Shown here piece after piece: positions 1-7,873 of a DNA stretch of 64,000 nucleotides. Source of the stretch: Oscillospiraceae bacterium (GTDB lineage Bacteria; Bacillota_A; Clostridia; Oscillospirales; Oscillospiraceae); the NCBI GenBank assembly GCA_017545325.1, contig JAFWOX010000128.1:1-64000 (forward strand), read 5' to 3'. Each line of letters begins with the position of its first letter. The stretch's first letter is position 1. A model generated the notes under the pieces. It was not told the origin of the DNA, searched no databases, and saw only the letters and a list, made by a program, of their open reading frames with translations. Both the position numbers and the translations under genes were made by a program.

Positions 1-9
1 CGCATTTCC

Positions 10-98
10 CATAATCCCGGCGAAGCGTATGCTTCGTCGGGAAGAGGAGGAGCGACCGAACGCCTGCAAGCTGGCGCGGCTCTTACATAAACCGCGTC
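10..98 (-). repeat. Two-hairpin intergenic repeat, copy A
   Basis: Read on the minus strand this has a GC hairpin (arms GCGG/CCGC around TTTATGTAAGA), then a linker with GTTCGGTCGCTCCTCCTC, then a second hairpin (16-41) with arms of 11 bp and a GTAT tetraloop on the plus strand. The same order of parts recurs at 3870-3957 and 3968-4043 on the plus strand. The stem of the second hairpin differs between copies but stays paired. It lies downstream of the surface-protein gene, near the window edge, so the element may extend further. Confidence 0.6.
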
Positions 99-208
99 AG
101 CGCAGCCCGCGAGGTCCGCGACGACGAAGGTCCCCTTTGGTGCGCCTTTGGTGACTTTCACCGCATTGGGAAAGTCACGCCCCCGGCAGGGATCCCCTTC
201 GTATAGAA

Positions 209-234
209 GTCCCGGGTGCCGAAGCACCCGGGAC
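209..234. terminator. Intergenic hairpin after the LRR gene
   Basis: A perfect 10-bp inverted repeat (GTCCCGGGTG / CACCCGGGAC) with a 6-nt loop lies about 30 bp past the stop of the leftward surface-protein gene. There is no clean T-tract on the minus side, so termination is plausible but not proven. The T-rich stretch at 243-258 is on the plus side. Confidence 0.4.
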
Positions 235-262
235 GCATGGGTTTCTTTGCGTTTTTTTGCAA

Positions 263-2356
263 TTAACTCACTGTCAGCGCCGCGCCTTCGGAATACACGG
301 TGCCGTAGCTGTTCTTCACCCGGCAGCGGTAGAGGATGCCGTTGTAGGAGGCCTTGGCCGTGACAGTATAGCTGGCGGAGGTGGCTCCGGTCTTGTTCTT
401 CCAGGTGGTGCCGCCGTTGGTGGAATACTGCCACTGGTAGCTCATGCTCTCCCCTGCGGCGATGACCTTGAAGGTCACGCTTCCTCCCGCCGCAGCCGTC
501 GCCGCCTTGGGCTGGGACAGGATCTTGGGCTTCACTCCGCTGACCGTAAGCCGGACCTTGCTGCTGTATACGGTCCCGCCGCTGTTCTTCACCCGGCAGC
601 GGTAGAGCATGCCGTTGTAGGAGGCCTTGGCCGTGACGGTGTAGGTGGCGGAGGTAGCCCCGGTCTTGTTATGCCAGGTGGCGCCGTAGTCGTTGGAATA
701 CTGCCACTGGTAGGTGAGCCCCGTGCCGGAGGCCACCACCTTGTAGGTGGCGGTCGCCCCCACCGCCGCCGTCTGGGCCTTGGGCTGGGTGGTGATGACG
801 GGCTTGGCCACGGTGACCGTGAGCTTCGCGGTTCCGGAGGTCACGCTGCCCCCCGCGTTGGTGACGATGCAGCGGTAGAGCATGCCGTTATAGGACTCTT
901 TCGCCGTAACGGTATAGCTGGCGGAGGTCGCGCCGGTTTTGTTTGTCCAGGTGGTACCGGTTTTGGAATACTGCCACTGGTAGGTAAGGCCCGCGCCGGA
1001 GGCAACCACCTTGAAGGTGGCGGAGGCCCCCGCCGCTACGGTGACGTTCGTCGGCTGGGTGGTGATGGTGGGCTTGGCAACTACGCTTACGCCGCTGCTC
1101 GTCTTGCTGACTATCGTGCTGGTTGTGTCCTTTACATAGGCCTTGACTTTATAAATACCGATCTCCGCAGGTGTATAGGTGAAGGTTGTTGATTTGGAAT
1201 AGACTCCCTTTTGGACGATCGTCCCGTCTTTGTAGACGCGGAAAGCATACTGCAGTGTCCCGGTACCGCCGTAGGCAGAGGCGGTCCAGGTGATTGGTTC
1301 CTCTACGGCCGCAGCAGTCTTGTTCACCGTGAGTCCGACTATGGTCAGAGGCTCCTCTTCGATCCAAACGATCTCTTCATGCTCCACAGCCTTTTCGATG
1401 ATCCCAGTCCACGTCGGATTATTCTTTGGGTAAAAAACCGTGACCGGCAAGAAATCCACAGAGTTCAGCCGCAGCGATTCCTCTATTCCGGCAGGGGCGT
1501 CCCCTTCAAAATGTATCTCTCCAACCCACCGGCAGTCATTTGACGGGCCGATATGCACAACGCTGTCGGGAACGATAAGCTTTCGGATAAAGCCATATCC
1601 TTCTATCGATCGATCGCCGTCCAATGCACCTTGATAGATTACTTCCGTACCTGATGGGATCCTATAGCTGCTGCTGCGGTATCCACCGGGTAGAGCTACC
1701 AATGTCGTCCCGCTCTTGCTGAATAGCACGCCGTTGTTCGAACGCAGCGCGATATGCTCCTCCTCAACTTCTATCGATCGCAGCGACGGGCAAAGTCTAA
1801 ATATATTAGAGCCATAGGTAAATCCCGAGGCATCCGGATCTCCTTGAATATAGACGGTTTCCAGATTCGGACTGCACCCATATATGCCCGCGTCCAGGAA
1901 TGTCACGCTGGCTGGTATAGTCGCGCTTGTTATGGCAGACCACACGAAGTTATCCTGCCCCAGACTCTCCAGGTGGGGAGGAAGTGTGCACTCAGAAAGC
2001 TTTCTGCAAGAATAGAACGCAAAACTTCCTATAGATATCAGAGAATCCGGAAGCGTCACGCGCTCAATGCTTTCATATTCATAAAAAGCTCCTGCACCTA
2101 GAGCCGTAATGCCTTCGTTCACAACAACCTGTCTGATCTCATTTTTCCACTTCTCCCAGGGGCGGGGTTTATCCTGATAAAAACCCCACGTTTCTCCGGT
2201 TCCGCTGATTGTCAGGACCCCGTTTTTCAGCGTCCATTCCGCATTATCCCCGCATGCTCATGAAGCGCTTGCCGCATGGGCAGGCACAGGCAGAAGGCTA
2301 AACAAGATCTGTATACAAAGGAAACAGGAAACAAAAGAGCGAAAAGCGCATTTCAT
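263..2356 (-). pseudogene. BspA-type leucine-rich repeat surface protein with Ig-like repeats, interrupted by an in-frame TGA
   Basis: The natural start is the ATG at 2354-2356, behind an AGGAGG at 2366-2371. It encodes a typical signal peptide (MKCAFRSFVSCF, hydrophobic core, then PVPAHAASAS). Codon 33 is TGA (2258-2260). The same frame then continues for 665 codons with ACGDNAEWTLKNG, a start typical of BspA-type LRR proteins. LRRs run to about codon 333, followed by a beta-sandwich domain and three Ig-like domains to the end; no sortase motif or C-terminal membrane anchor is visible. Without read-through the mature protein cannot be exported, because the next Met (2122) lacks a signal peptide. 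TGA is a normal stop elsewhere in the window. A G-to-T change turning GGA into TGA would explain it, since Gly is expected before the xCGD motif. A sequencing error or phase-variable/read-through expression remain possible. Confidence 0.75.
266..1075 (-). repeat. Three tandem Ig-like domain repeats
   Basis: Three near-identical coding units of about 270 bp encode Ig-like domains. Each has the core YQWQYS, then W..KTGATSA.YTVTAK.SYNG..YRC. Similarity holds at the DNA level, which suggests recent duplication or gene conversion. Such domains usually act as stalks or adhesion modules on secreted proteins. Confidence 0.85.
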
Positions 2357-2371
2357 ACCGAAAAACCTCCT

Positions 2372-2708
2372 GAACATAAGGCTTTGCGCAGCGGTGAAGA
2401 CACGCCGCCTACAGGAATCCCTTGACGATTGCCCTGCTGACAGCGGACTTCAGCTTCGCCTTTGCAGCACCGTCGGTATCCCTGCCGCCGCAGGATTTCC
2501 ATATTTCTTTCGCCCTCATGATAGCATACCAATATGGGCTGTGCAAGGGAAGGGACAACGAGGAAAGATACAATCAGCTCTCCATGCGCGGCCTGATGCT
2601 GCCCGCCGCCCGGGGGATGAGCCAGGCTTTCTGCAAACGCTTTGGGGGCGGCCGGCGGGCGGGGGCAGACGCCGGAACGGGCGGTTCATTACGGCAGCGT
2701 AAAAAAGC
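2372..2708. other. Intergenic region without a supported gene
   Basis: This lies between the leftward LRR gene and the rightward ilvE. Open frames here (for example 2422-2739) have no convincing ribosome site, no recognised domain and overlap each other. I see no hairpin typical of a riboswitch or T-box in front of ilvE. Confidence 0.5.
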
Positions 2709-2737
2709 TTGCTTTTTCCCGGTCCTTGGCATACAAT
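2709..2737 (+). promoter_or_regulatory. SigA-type promoter of ilvE
   Basis: TTGCTT (2709-2714), 17-bp spacer, TACAAT (2732-2737). The start codon is only about 33 bp downstream, so the leader is too short for a T-box or riboswitch. The promoter of the glycyl radical enzyme at 27095 uses the same two hexamers and spacing. Confidence 0.7.
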
Positions 2738-2770
2738 GATCGGTATTCCAGGAAAAAGGAGCGAATCATC

Positions 2771-3841
2771 ATGAGTGAGATCCGGATCATGCGTACAGAC
2801 AAGCCCAAGGCGAAGCCGGAGATCGACGGCATCCCCTTCGGCACCTATTTTTCCGACCATATGTTCCTGATGGACTACCACCTGGGGCAGGGCTGGGTAG
2901 ACCCCCGGATCGTCCCCTACGGTCCCATCAGCCTGGAGCCCTCCGCCATGGTGCTGCATTACGCCCAGGAGATCTTCGAGGGGCTCAAGGCCTACCGCAC
3001 CGCCGAGGGCAGGATCCAGCTCTTCCGGCCCATTGACAACATCCGCCGGATGAACGACTCCGCCGACCGCCTCTGCATCCCCCGGGTCCCCGAGGACCTG
3101 TTCATGGACGCGCTGAAGACCCTGGTGAAGCTGGACCAGGACTGGGTCCCCTCCAAGCCGGACACCAGCCTGTACATTCGCCCCTTCATCATCGCCACGG
3201 ATCCCCATGTGGGCGTCCATGCGGCCCATAACTATATTTTCTGCATCATCACCTGCCCCGTGGGCAGCTACTATCCCGAGGGCCTGAACCCGGTGCGCAT
3301 CGCCATTGAGAGCCGGGACGTGCGCGCCGTTCGGGGCGGCACCGGCTTCGCCAAATGCGGCGGCAACTACGCCGCCTCCCTCCGGGCCAGCGAGGCCGCG
3401 GCCAAGAAGGGCTTCAGCCAGGTCCTTTGGCTGGACGGCGTGGAGCAGAAGTATATCGAAGAAGTGGGCGCCATGAACGTCATGTTCAAGATCGGCGGCA
3501 AGATCGTCACCCCCTCCCTGGCCAAGGGCAGCGTCCTGCCCGGCATCACCCGCCGCTCCGCCCTGGAGCTGCTGCGGGACTGGGGCTACGCCGTGGAGGA
3601 ACGGGATATCTCCGTGGATGAGCTGGTGAACGCGGCGGAGAGCGGCGCGCTGGAGGAGGGCTGGGGAACCGGCACCGCGGCGGTCATCTCCCCCATCGGA
3701 GAGATCAACTATCTGGACCAGGACCACGTCCTGGGCGGCGGCGGCATCGGCCCCCTCACCCAGAAGCTTTACGAGACCCTCACGGGCATCCAGTGGGGCA
3801 AGCTTCCGGATCCCAAGGGCTGGATCGTACCGGTCTGCTAA
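2771..3841 (+). CDS. ilvE: Branched-chain amino acid aminotransferase
   Basis: A 356-residue PLP enzyme of fold type IV. It transfers the amino group between glutamate and 2-oxo acids to make or degrade Leu, Ile and Val in the cytosol. The sequence has the class-IV layout: N-terminal GTYFSDHMF, the R-x-F-RP-x-x-N region (IQLFRPIDNIRRM), the lysine region VLWLDGVEQKYIEEVG with EVGAMN, and GSVLPGITR near the C-terminus. The start at 2771 follows AAAAAGGAG and begins MSEIRIMRT; an upstream Met at 2642 in the same frame has no ribosome site. It stands alone, with its own promoter and no other ilv/leu genes nearby. Length fits the long bacterial BCAT2-like family. Confidence 0.93.
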   Translation: MSEIRIMRTDKPKAKPEIDGIPFGTYFSDHMFLMDYHLGQGWVDPRIVPYGPISLEPSAMVLHYAQEIFEGLKAYRTAEGRIQLFRPIDNIRRMNDSADRLCIPRVPEDLFMDALKTLVKLDQDWVPSKPDTSLYIRPFIIATDPHVGVHAAHNYIFCIITCPVGSYYPEGLNPVRIAIESRDVRAVRGGTGFAKCGGNYAASLRASEAAAKKGFSQVLWLDGVEQKYIEEVGAMNVMFKIGGKIVTPSLAKGSVLPGITRRSALELLRDWGYAVEERDISVDELVNAAESGALEEGWGTGTAAVISPIGEINYLDQDHVLGGGGIGPLTQKLYETLTGIQWGKLPDPKGWIVPVC

Positions 3842-3869
3842 CGTCGTCGGAATAAACCTCACAGGCTTC

Positions 3870-3957
3870 GTGCTCGCGGTTACCGTAAGGGGCCGCGAGC
3901 ACTCGCATGTGTTCGGTTATTCCTCCTCTCCAAACCGAAGCAGACGCTTCGGTTTGG
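3870..3957 (+). repeat. Two-hairpin intergenic repeat, copy B
   Basis: Hairpin 1 has perfect 10-bp arms (GTGCTCGCGG at 3870-3879 and CCGCGAGCAC at 3893-3902). A linker with GTTCGGTTATTCCTCCTC follows. Hairpin 2 has perfect 12-bp arms (3930-3941 and 3946-3957) with the loop AGAC. Copy C follows 10 bp later in the same direction. The element lies directly downstream of ilvE. Confidence 0.65.
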
Positions 3958-3967
3958 GCAGCGGGGA

Positions 3968-4043
3968 CGGCGGTTGCAGCAAGGCCGCGGATGTTTGCAT
4001 GCGTTCAATTGCTCCTCCTCTTCAAATCGAAGCAAGCGCTTCG
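3968..4043 (+). repeat. Two-hairpin intergenic repeat, copy C
   Basis: Same order of parts as copies A and B: CGGC/GCCG hairpin, GCATGCGTTCAATTGCTCC linker, then a hairpin with core CGAAGC-AAGC-GCTTCG (4028-4043). The outer stem of hairpin 2 is partly decayed here. From 4044 to 4194 I see no gene and only weak inverted repeats. Confidence 0.6.
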
Positions 4044-4194
4044 GATCGAGTGCCGGGACTGGTGCAAATCCGGCCGAGGGCTTTTGTGGTCCGTTGCTGC
4101 GTCCTGCAGTTCATTCTCCGCCGCAGGGCGCGATACGCTGAGGCCGCTGCGTTCAGGAAGCGGCTCCGATTTGTGCAATTTTCGCAAATCTCCC

Positions 4195-4223
4195 TTGTTA
4201 TTTTCCGCCGGATATGGTAAACT
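4195..4223 (+). promoter_or_regulatory. SigA-type promoter of the Cys-rich protein gene
   Basis: TTGTTA (4195-4200), 17-bp spacer, TAAACT (4218-4223), about 50 bp before the start codon at 4275. Confidence 0.6.
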
Positions 4224-4274
4224 GGTTCAAATAAAGGGCGGCGCATCGCCCGGAAAAAGAAAGGCGCGAGGAAG

Positions 4275-4640
4275 ATGGACGAGGAAAAGAAGGAATTTGT
4301 ACCCAAGAACATACTGGATCAGCCCGATCCCCTCACCTGGCTGCGGTATCCCCCCAAGAAGATCCGGGGGGACATGAAGGGCGCATTCCAGCAGGCCGCC
4401 GAGGCGGATACCTATGAATGCACCTGCTGGAACAAGAAATGCCCCTACCATGGCGACTGCCGGAAGTGCCTCGTATTCCATATGGCGCTGAAGCAGTTCC
4501 CCACCTGCCAGCGGGCCATGCTGGAGGAAATGCATCTGACGGACCTGATCGACGAAGCCCTGCACGTGGAGCGGGACGAGAACGGCAAGATCGTCATGGC
4601 CCACGGCGTGCCCGTGAAGGAGCATCCGCCGGAGGATTGA
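4275..4640 (+). CDS. Small cysteine-rich protein (putative metal-binding)
   Basis: A 121-residue cytosolic protein with no signal peptide or membrane segment. Six cysteines cluster in the middle (C49, C51, C56, C62, C65, C78) in the pattern C-x-C-x4-C-P-x-H-G-x-C-x2-C-x3-H, followed by PTCQR. This resembles the C...CPRHGKC..C..YH arrangement of small uncharacterised clostridial proteins (DUF6485-like), so a zinc or Fe-S site is likely. The start follows GCGAGGAAG. It is monocistronic, with its own promoter and a shared hairpin terminator with the convergent URO-D gene. The function is unknown and I do not assign one. Confidence 0.75.
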   Translation: MDEEKKEFVPKNILDQPDPLTWLRYPPKKIRGDMKGAFQQAAEADTYECTCWNKKCPYHGDCRKCLVFHMALKQFPTCQRAMLEEMHLTDLIDEALHVERDENGKIVMAHGVPVKEHPPED

Positions 4641-4660
4641 GGAAAACGGACATACGGAAA

Positions 4661-4692
4661 ACGCCTGCGGGAACGATCCCGCAGGCGTCTTT
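4661..4692. terminator. Bidirectional terminator
   Basis: 12-bp perfect stem (ACGCCTGCGGGA / TCCCGCAGGCGT), loop ACGA, with CTTTGT on the plus side and TTTTCC on the minus side. It sits between the convergent Cys-rich and URO-D genes. Confidence 0.85.
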
Positions 4693-4704
4693 GTATCTGA
4701 AGCC

Positions 4705-5703
4705 TTAACCTCCGTGGTTTTTGTACCAGTCCCGGCCGTAATCCAGGTAGATCTGGTGCACCAGGGCGGACTTGCGCTGGTGGACCTCCTGGTCCTTGCT
4801 CCCAACCACGCCGGCCATGAAGCAGAAACCTCCCCCGGGGGCGTATTTATCGATATAGTCCCGCACCGCCTGGGCCAGCTCCTCGTCCTGGGTCTCCGGG
4901 AAAGAGATTCTCCCCTGGTTATCCCAGCCGCCGGCGAAGGCCAGCTTGCCATGGTACTTCCGCTGCACCTCCAGGAGATCGTTCCCCACCTGGGCGGGCT
5001 CCCACAGAGAGACGCCCATATCGATCCAGTCATCGATGAAGCTCTCGCATTTGCCGCAGTCATGCATGCCGATCTTCAGTCCCGCGTTCAGGGCCAGGTC
5101 CGCCTCCCGCTGGGCGAAGGGCTTCACCAGCTTCCGGTAGGTCTCCTGGCTGATGAAGGGGAACTGCATGGCGGCGGTATCGTCCGCCAGCTCATAGATA
5201 TCCCCATGGTAGTACTTCAGCAGGGCCTTCTCCTTCTCCAGGAAATACCCGCTCACGTAATCGAACAGGGCATAAACCTCCTCCGGCTCCTCCTCCATGG
5301 CGCAGAGGCCGTCCACAAAGCCCATCATGTTCATCAGGAGCATGAAGTACCCCAGGTTGTGCACAATCACAGGCTTCGTGACCCAGTCCTTTCCCTTCAT
5401 GTCCTTCTCCGCCTGCCGCTCCCAGTCGATCCCGGACAGATCGGGCAGCTTCACCACATCCCGCCATTTGCGGATGTCCTTCAGGAAGATCCGCCCGGGC
5501 ACGGGCATGAAGCCGCCCATGGAAGCTTCCGAGGTGGTCATCTCCACCCCGAATTCATCCAGCATGTATCCGTCCGGGGACTTCCGGTCCCGGAACATGG
5601 AGGTGCCGGCTCCCCAACCGAAGAAATCATACTCCGGCAGGTATTCCGGGTATCCCGTCTCCAGCAGCCGGAGCAGGTTTTCCTTTTCCGTCAGTTTGTA
5701 CAT
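4705..5703 (-). CDS. URO-D family protein, MtaA/CmuA-like methyltransferase
   Basis: A 332-residue member of the uroporphyrinogen decarboxylase fold family. In anaerobes most such proteins are not haem enzymes but move methyl groups between substrates and corrinoid proteins. Visible features: LDEFGVEM near the N-terminus, and MHDCGKCESFIDDW, an H-x-C-G motif like the zinc-ligand region of MtaA/CmuA methyltransferases, followed by MGVSLWEPAQ and a C-terminal PGGGFCFMAG. The start at 5703 (MYKLTEKEN) follows GGAGGGAG. No corrinoid protein or haem pathway gene is adjacent. A paralogue lies at 32451. The substrate is unknown; true UroD activity is unlikely given the missing N-terminal RQAGR-type motif. 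Confidence 0.8.
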   Translation of the reverse strand: MYKLTEKENLLRLLETGYPEYLPEYDFFGWGAGTSMFRDRKSPDGYMLDEFGVEMTTSEASMGGFMPVPGRIFLKDIRKWRDVVKLPDLSGIDWERQAEKDMKGKDWVTKPVIVHNLGYFMLLMNMMGFVDGLCAMEEEPEEVYALFDYVSGYFLEKEKALLKYYHGDIYELADDTAAMQFPFISQETYRKLVKPFAQREADLALNAGLKIGMHDCGKCESFIDDWIDMGVSLWEPAQVGNDLLEVQRKYHGKLAFAGGWDNQGRISFPETQDEELAQAVRDYIDKYAPGGGFCFMAGVVGSKDQEVHQRKSALVHQIYLDYGRDWYKNHGG

Positions 5704-5742
5704 ATTTCTCCCTCCGTTCTCCATAGCCTCTTGTCTAATCTG

Positions 5743-5771
5743 ATTATACCTGTCCATTCCCGAAAAGGCAA
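5743..5771 (-). promoter_or_regulatory. Promoter of the URO-D gene
   Basis: On the minus strand TTGCCT (5766-5771), 17-bp spacer, TATAAT (5743-5748). It gives the URO-D gene its own start of transcription, 40 bp ahead of the start codon, although the upstream oxidoreductase reads the same way. Confidence 0.65.
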
Positions 5772-5799
5772 GGCCGAAGGAGGGATTTTCCCGGAAGGC

Positions 5800-7719
5800 T
5801 TACATTCTTCCGATGTCCCGGGCGATGGTGAAGGCCTCCTGGGTGGCGCTGAGGATGTTCCGGGAGGCCAGGCAGTCCCCCAGCATCACGAACTCCGGCG
5901 CGCAGTCGTATAAGGCAGCGGCCTCCTCCATCAGCGGCCGCTGGCCGGTGGCGGCGATGACCGTATCCGCCTCCCAGGTCTCCTCGCCGGCGACGACCTT
6001 CCCCGCTTCGATCCGCTCCACCCGGACGGCGCAGCGCAGCTCCACCCCCCGCCGGGGCATCTCCTGCATGATGGCCAGGGTATGCATATTCCCGAAATCC
6101 ACGGTGGGGCCTTCCTTCGCCTCCAGGATAGTGACCTTTTTCCCAAGGCCCGCCAGGAACAAGCCCAGCTCGATCCCCACCAGGCCGGCCCCCAGGATGA
6201 CCACCCTTTCCCCGGTCTTCTCCGGCTCCCGGTAGGCCTCCTCGGCGCCCATGGCCAGCCCGATCCCCGGGATGGGGGGCAGGCTGGGTTTCGCCCCCAG
6301 AGCGGCGATGATCACATCCGCCTTCTGAGCTTTGGCGTATTCCGGGGTGACCTCCGTATTCAGCCGGATCTCCACCCCCGCCTTTTCCGCCAGGCGGGCC
6401 TGCCGCTCCAGATACTGGGCCAGATGGGACTTGAAGGGCACCTTTTCCTCGCACAGGAGGACGCCGCCCAGCTTCGGTCCCTTCTCGCACAGGGTCACCG
6501 CATGTCCCCTCCGGGCCGCGGTGAGGGCCGCCTGCATCCCGCCGGGGCCGCCGCCGATCACCAGGACCTTTTTCTTCACGGGGTCGGGATAGGCGGTGCG
6601 GACATTCAGCTCCCGGCCGATCTCCGGATTGATGGCGCACTGGAGGATCTGATGCCTGCCATTGCCCGCAAAGCAGGTGTTGCACCGGAGACAGCGATTG
6701 ATCTCCTCCTCCCGGCCGGTGCGGGCCTTGATGGGGAAATCCGGATCCGCCAGGCTCTGCCGTCCCAGCTGCACCACGTCTGCCCCGCCGGAGGCGATGA
6801 ATTCCTCCATCATCACCGGATCCGTGAAGGCCCCCACCGCGGCCACGGGGGTGGTCACATGCTTCTTGATCTCCCGGGCCAGCCAGGAATTGCACCCGTC
6901 CTCCAGGAACATGGAGGGGTGGGTGATGCACATGGATTCCATCACCTCATGGTTCCCGGCGGAGACATGGATCAGATCCACCTTTCCATCCAGGGCCATG
7001 GCCAGACGGATCCCCTCCTCGATATCATAGCCCCCGTCGTTGCACTCGCTGCCGCTCATGCGGAATTCGATGGGGAAGCCGGGGCCGACGGCCCCCCGCA
7101 CCGCCTCCACCACCTTCAGGGGCAGGCGCATGCGGTTTTCCAGGCTGCCGCCCCATTCGTCCCTCCGGGTGTTGATCTTCGGAGACATGAACTGGGCCAG
7201 GAGCCAGCCATGGCCCCCGTGGAGGGTGATCATGCCGAAGCCCGCCTGCTTGGCCCGGGCGGCGCAGCGGGCATAGTGCTCCAGCAGCCTTTCGATCTCC
7301 CCCTCGTCCATCTGGGTCACATGGCCGTACTTATTCTCCATCTCCACCGGGCCATAGAGGGGAAAGCCCGCGTCCTGGCTGGCATGGGCGAACATCCCCG
7401 CATGGGAGAGCTCGCAGGAGGCCACGCAGCCATGGCGGGCCACGCCGCAGGCCAGGGCGGAGAAGCCCGGGAGGGAATGGGGATCCTCGATATTGAACAG
7501 GAAGCTGTAATGGCAGCCCCGCTCCCGGTCCACGATGCAGTCCCCCACGCAGATGGAGGCGAAGCCGCCGACGGCCTTCCGCTCATAATAGGCGGCGGCC
7601 TCCGCATTGGGGAGGCAGTCCGGCCCGACATTGTAGAAGCCCTGGGGTGAGGCGAAGATGCGGTTCCGGAAAAGGGTGTTCCCCAGGCGGATGGGGCGGA
7701 ACAGATTCGGATATTTCAT
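5800..7719 (-). CDS. NADH:flavin oxidoreductase, old yellow enzyme / 2-enoate reductase family
   Basis: A 639-residue cytosolic enzyme of the FadH/BaiCD/2-enoate reductase type. The N-terminal FMN TIM barrel runs to about 330 (MKYPNLFRPIRLGN, then ITLHGGHGWLLAQFMSP, EFRMSGSE). A 4Fe-4S motif follows (CLRCNTC...LQC). The C-terminal half binds FAD/NAD(P)H (VLVIGGGPGGMQAALTAARRG; second dinucleotide motif VVILGAGLVGIELGLFLA). Such enzymes reduce activated C=C bonds in enoates, dienoyl-CoA or steroid/bile-acid enones. The start at 7719 follows AAAGGGA; an upstream frame extension lacks one. It has its own promoter and is divergent from cobI. The substrate cannot be told from sequence. Confidence 0.88.
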   Translation of the reverse strand: MKYPNLFRPIRLGNTLFRNRIFASPQGFYNVGPDCLPNAEAAAYYERKAVGGFASICVGDCIVDRERGCHYSFLFNIEDPHSLPGFSALACGVARHGCVASCELSHAGMFAHASQDAGFPLYGPVEMENKYGHVTQMDEGEIERLLEHYARCAARAKQAGFGMITLHGGHGWLLAQFMSPKINTRRDEWGGSLENRMRLPLKVVEAVRGAVGPGFPIEFRMSGSECNDGGYDIEEGIRLAMALDGKVDLIHVSAGNHEVMESMCITHPSMFLEDGCNSWLAREIKKHVTTPVAAVGAFTDPVMMEEFIASGGADVVQLGRQSLADPDFPIKARTGREEEINRCLRCNTCFAGNGRHQILQCAINPEIGRELNVRTAYPDPVKKKVLVIGGGPGGMQAALTAARRGHAVTLCEKGPKLGGVLLCEEKVPFKSHLAQYLERQARLAEKAGVEIRLNTEVTPEYAKAQKADVIIAALGAKPSLPPIPGIGLAMGAEEAYREPEKTGERVVILGAGLVGIELGLFLAGLGKKVTILEAKEGPTVDFGNMHTLAIMQEMPRRGVELRCAVRVERIEAGKVVAGEETWEADTVIAATGQRPLMEEAAALYDCAPEFVMLGDCLASRNILSATQEAFTIARDIGRM

Positions 7720-7746
7720 GATGCAGATTCCCTTTCGTTTTTTTCC

Positions 7747-7776
7747 AGTATACACCCCTTCCCGGGCCCTTGGCAA
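7747..7776 (-). promoter_or_regulatory. Promoter of the OYE-family gene
   Basis: Minus strand TTGCCA (7771-7776), 18-bp spacer, TATACT (7747-7752). Confidence 0.55.
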
Positions 7777-7811
7777 TGCCCGCCGATTTCGTGCCTGACC
7801 GGGGAGAAGGA

Positions 7812-7839
7812 TTGCAAACCGCCCCCCGTCTGATATAAT
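7812..7839 (+). promoter_or_regulatory. Promoter of cobI/cbiL
   Basis: TTGCAA (7812-7817), 16-bp spacer, TATAAT (7834-7839), 35 bp before the start codon. No cobalamin riboswitch fits in such a short leader. Confidence 0.65.
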
Positions 7840-7873
7840 GGCAGGGATTCTGAAACCGGCAGGAGGAAACATC

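Noticed and set aside
263..1075. CRISPR array
   Set aside because: The repeated units are about 270 bp, coding, and translate to Ig-like domains.
2258..2260. Selenocysteine or reassigned TGA
   Set aside because: No convincing SECIS-like hairpin directly after the codon, and TGA is used as a normal stop by genes such as panT and coaX.
2422..2739. Small frame upstream of ilvE
   Set aside because: No ribosome site, no recognised domain, overlaps the ilvE promoter and other random frames.
7812..7873. Cobalamin riboswitch before cobI
   Set aside because: The leader is about 30 nt, far too short, and lacks the B12-box.
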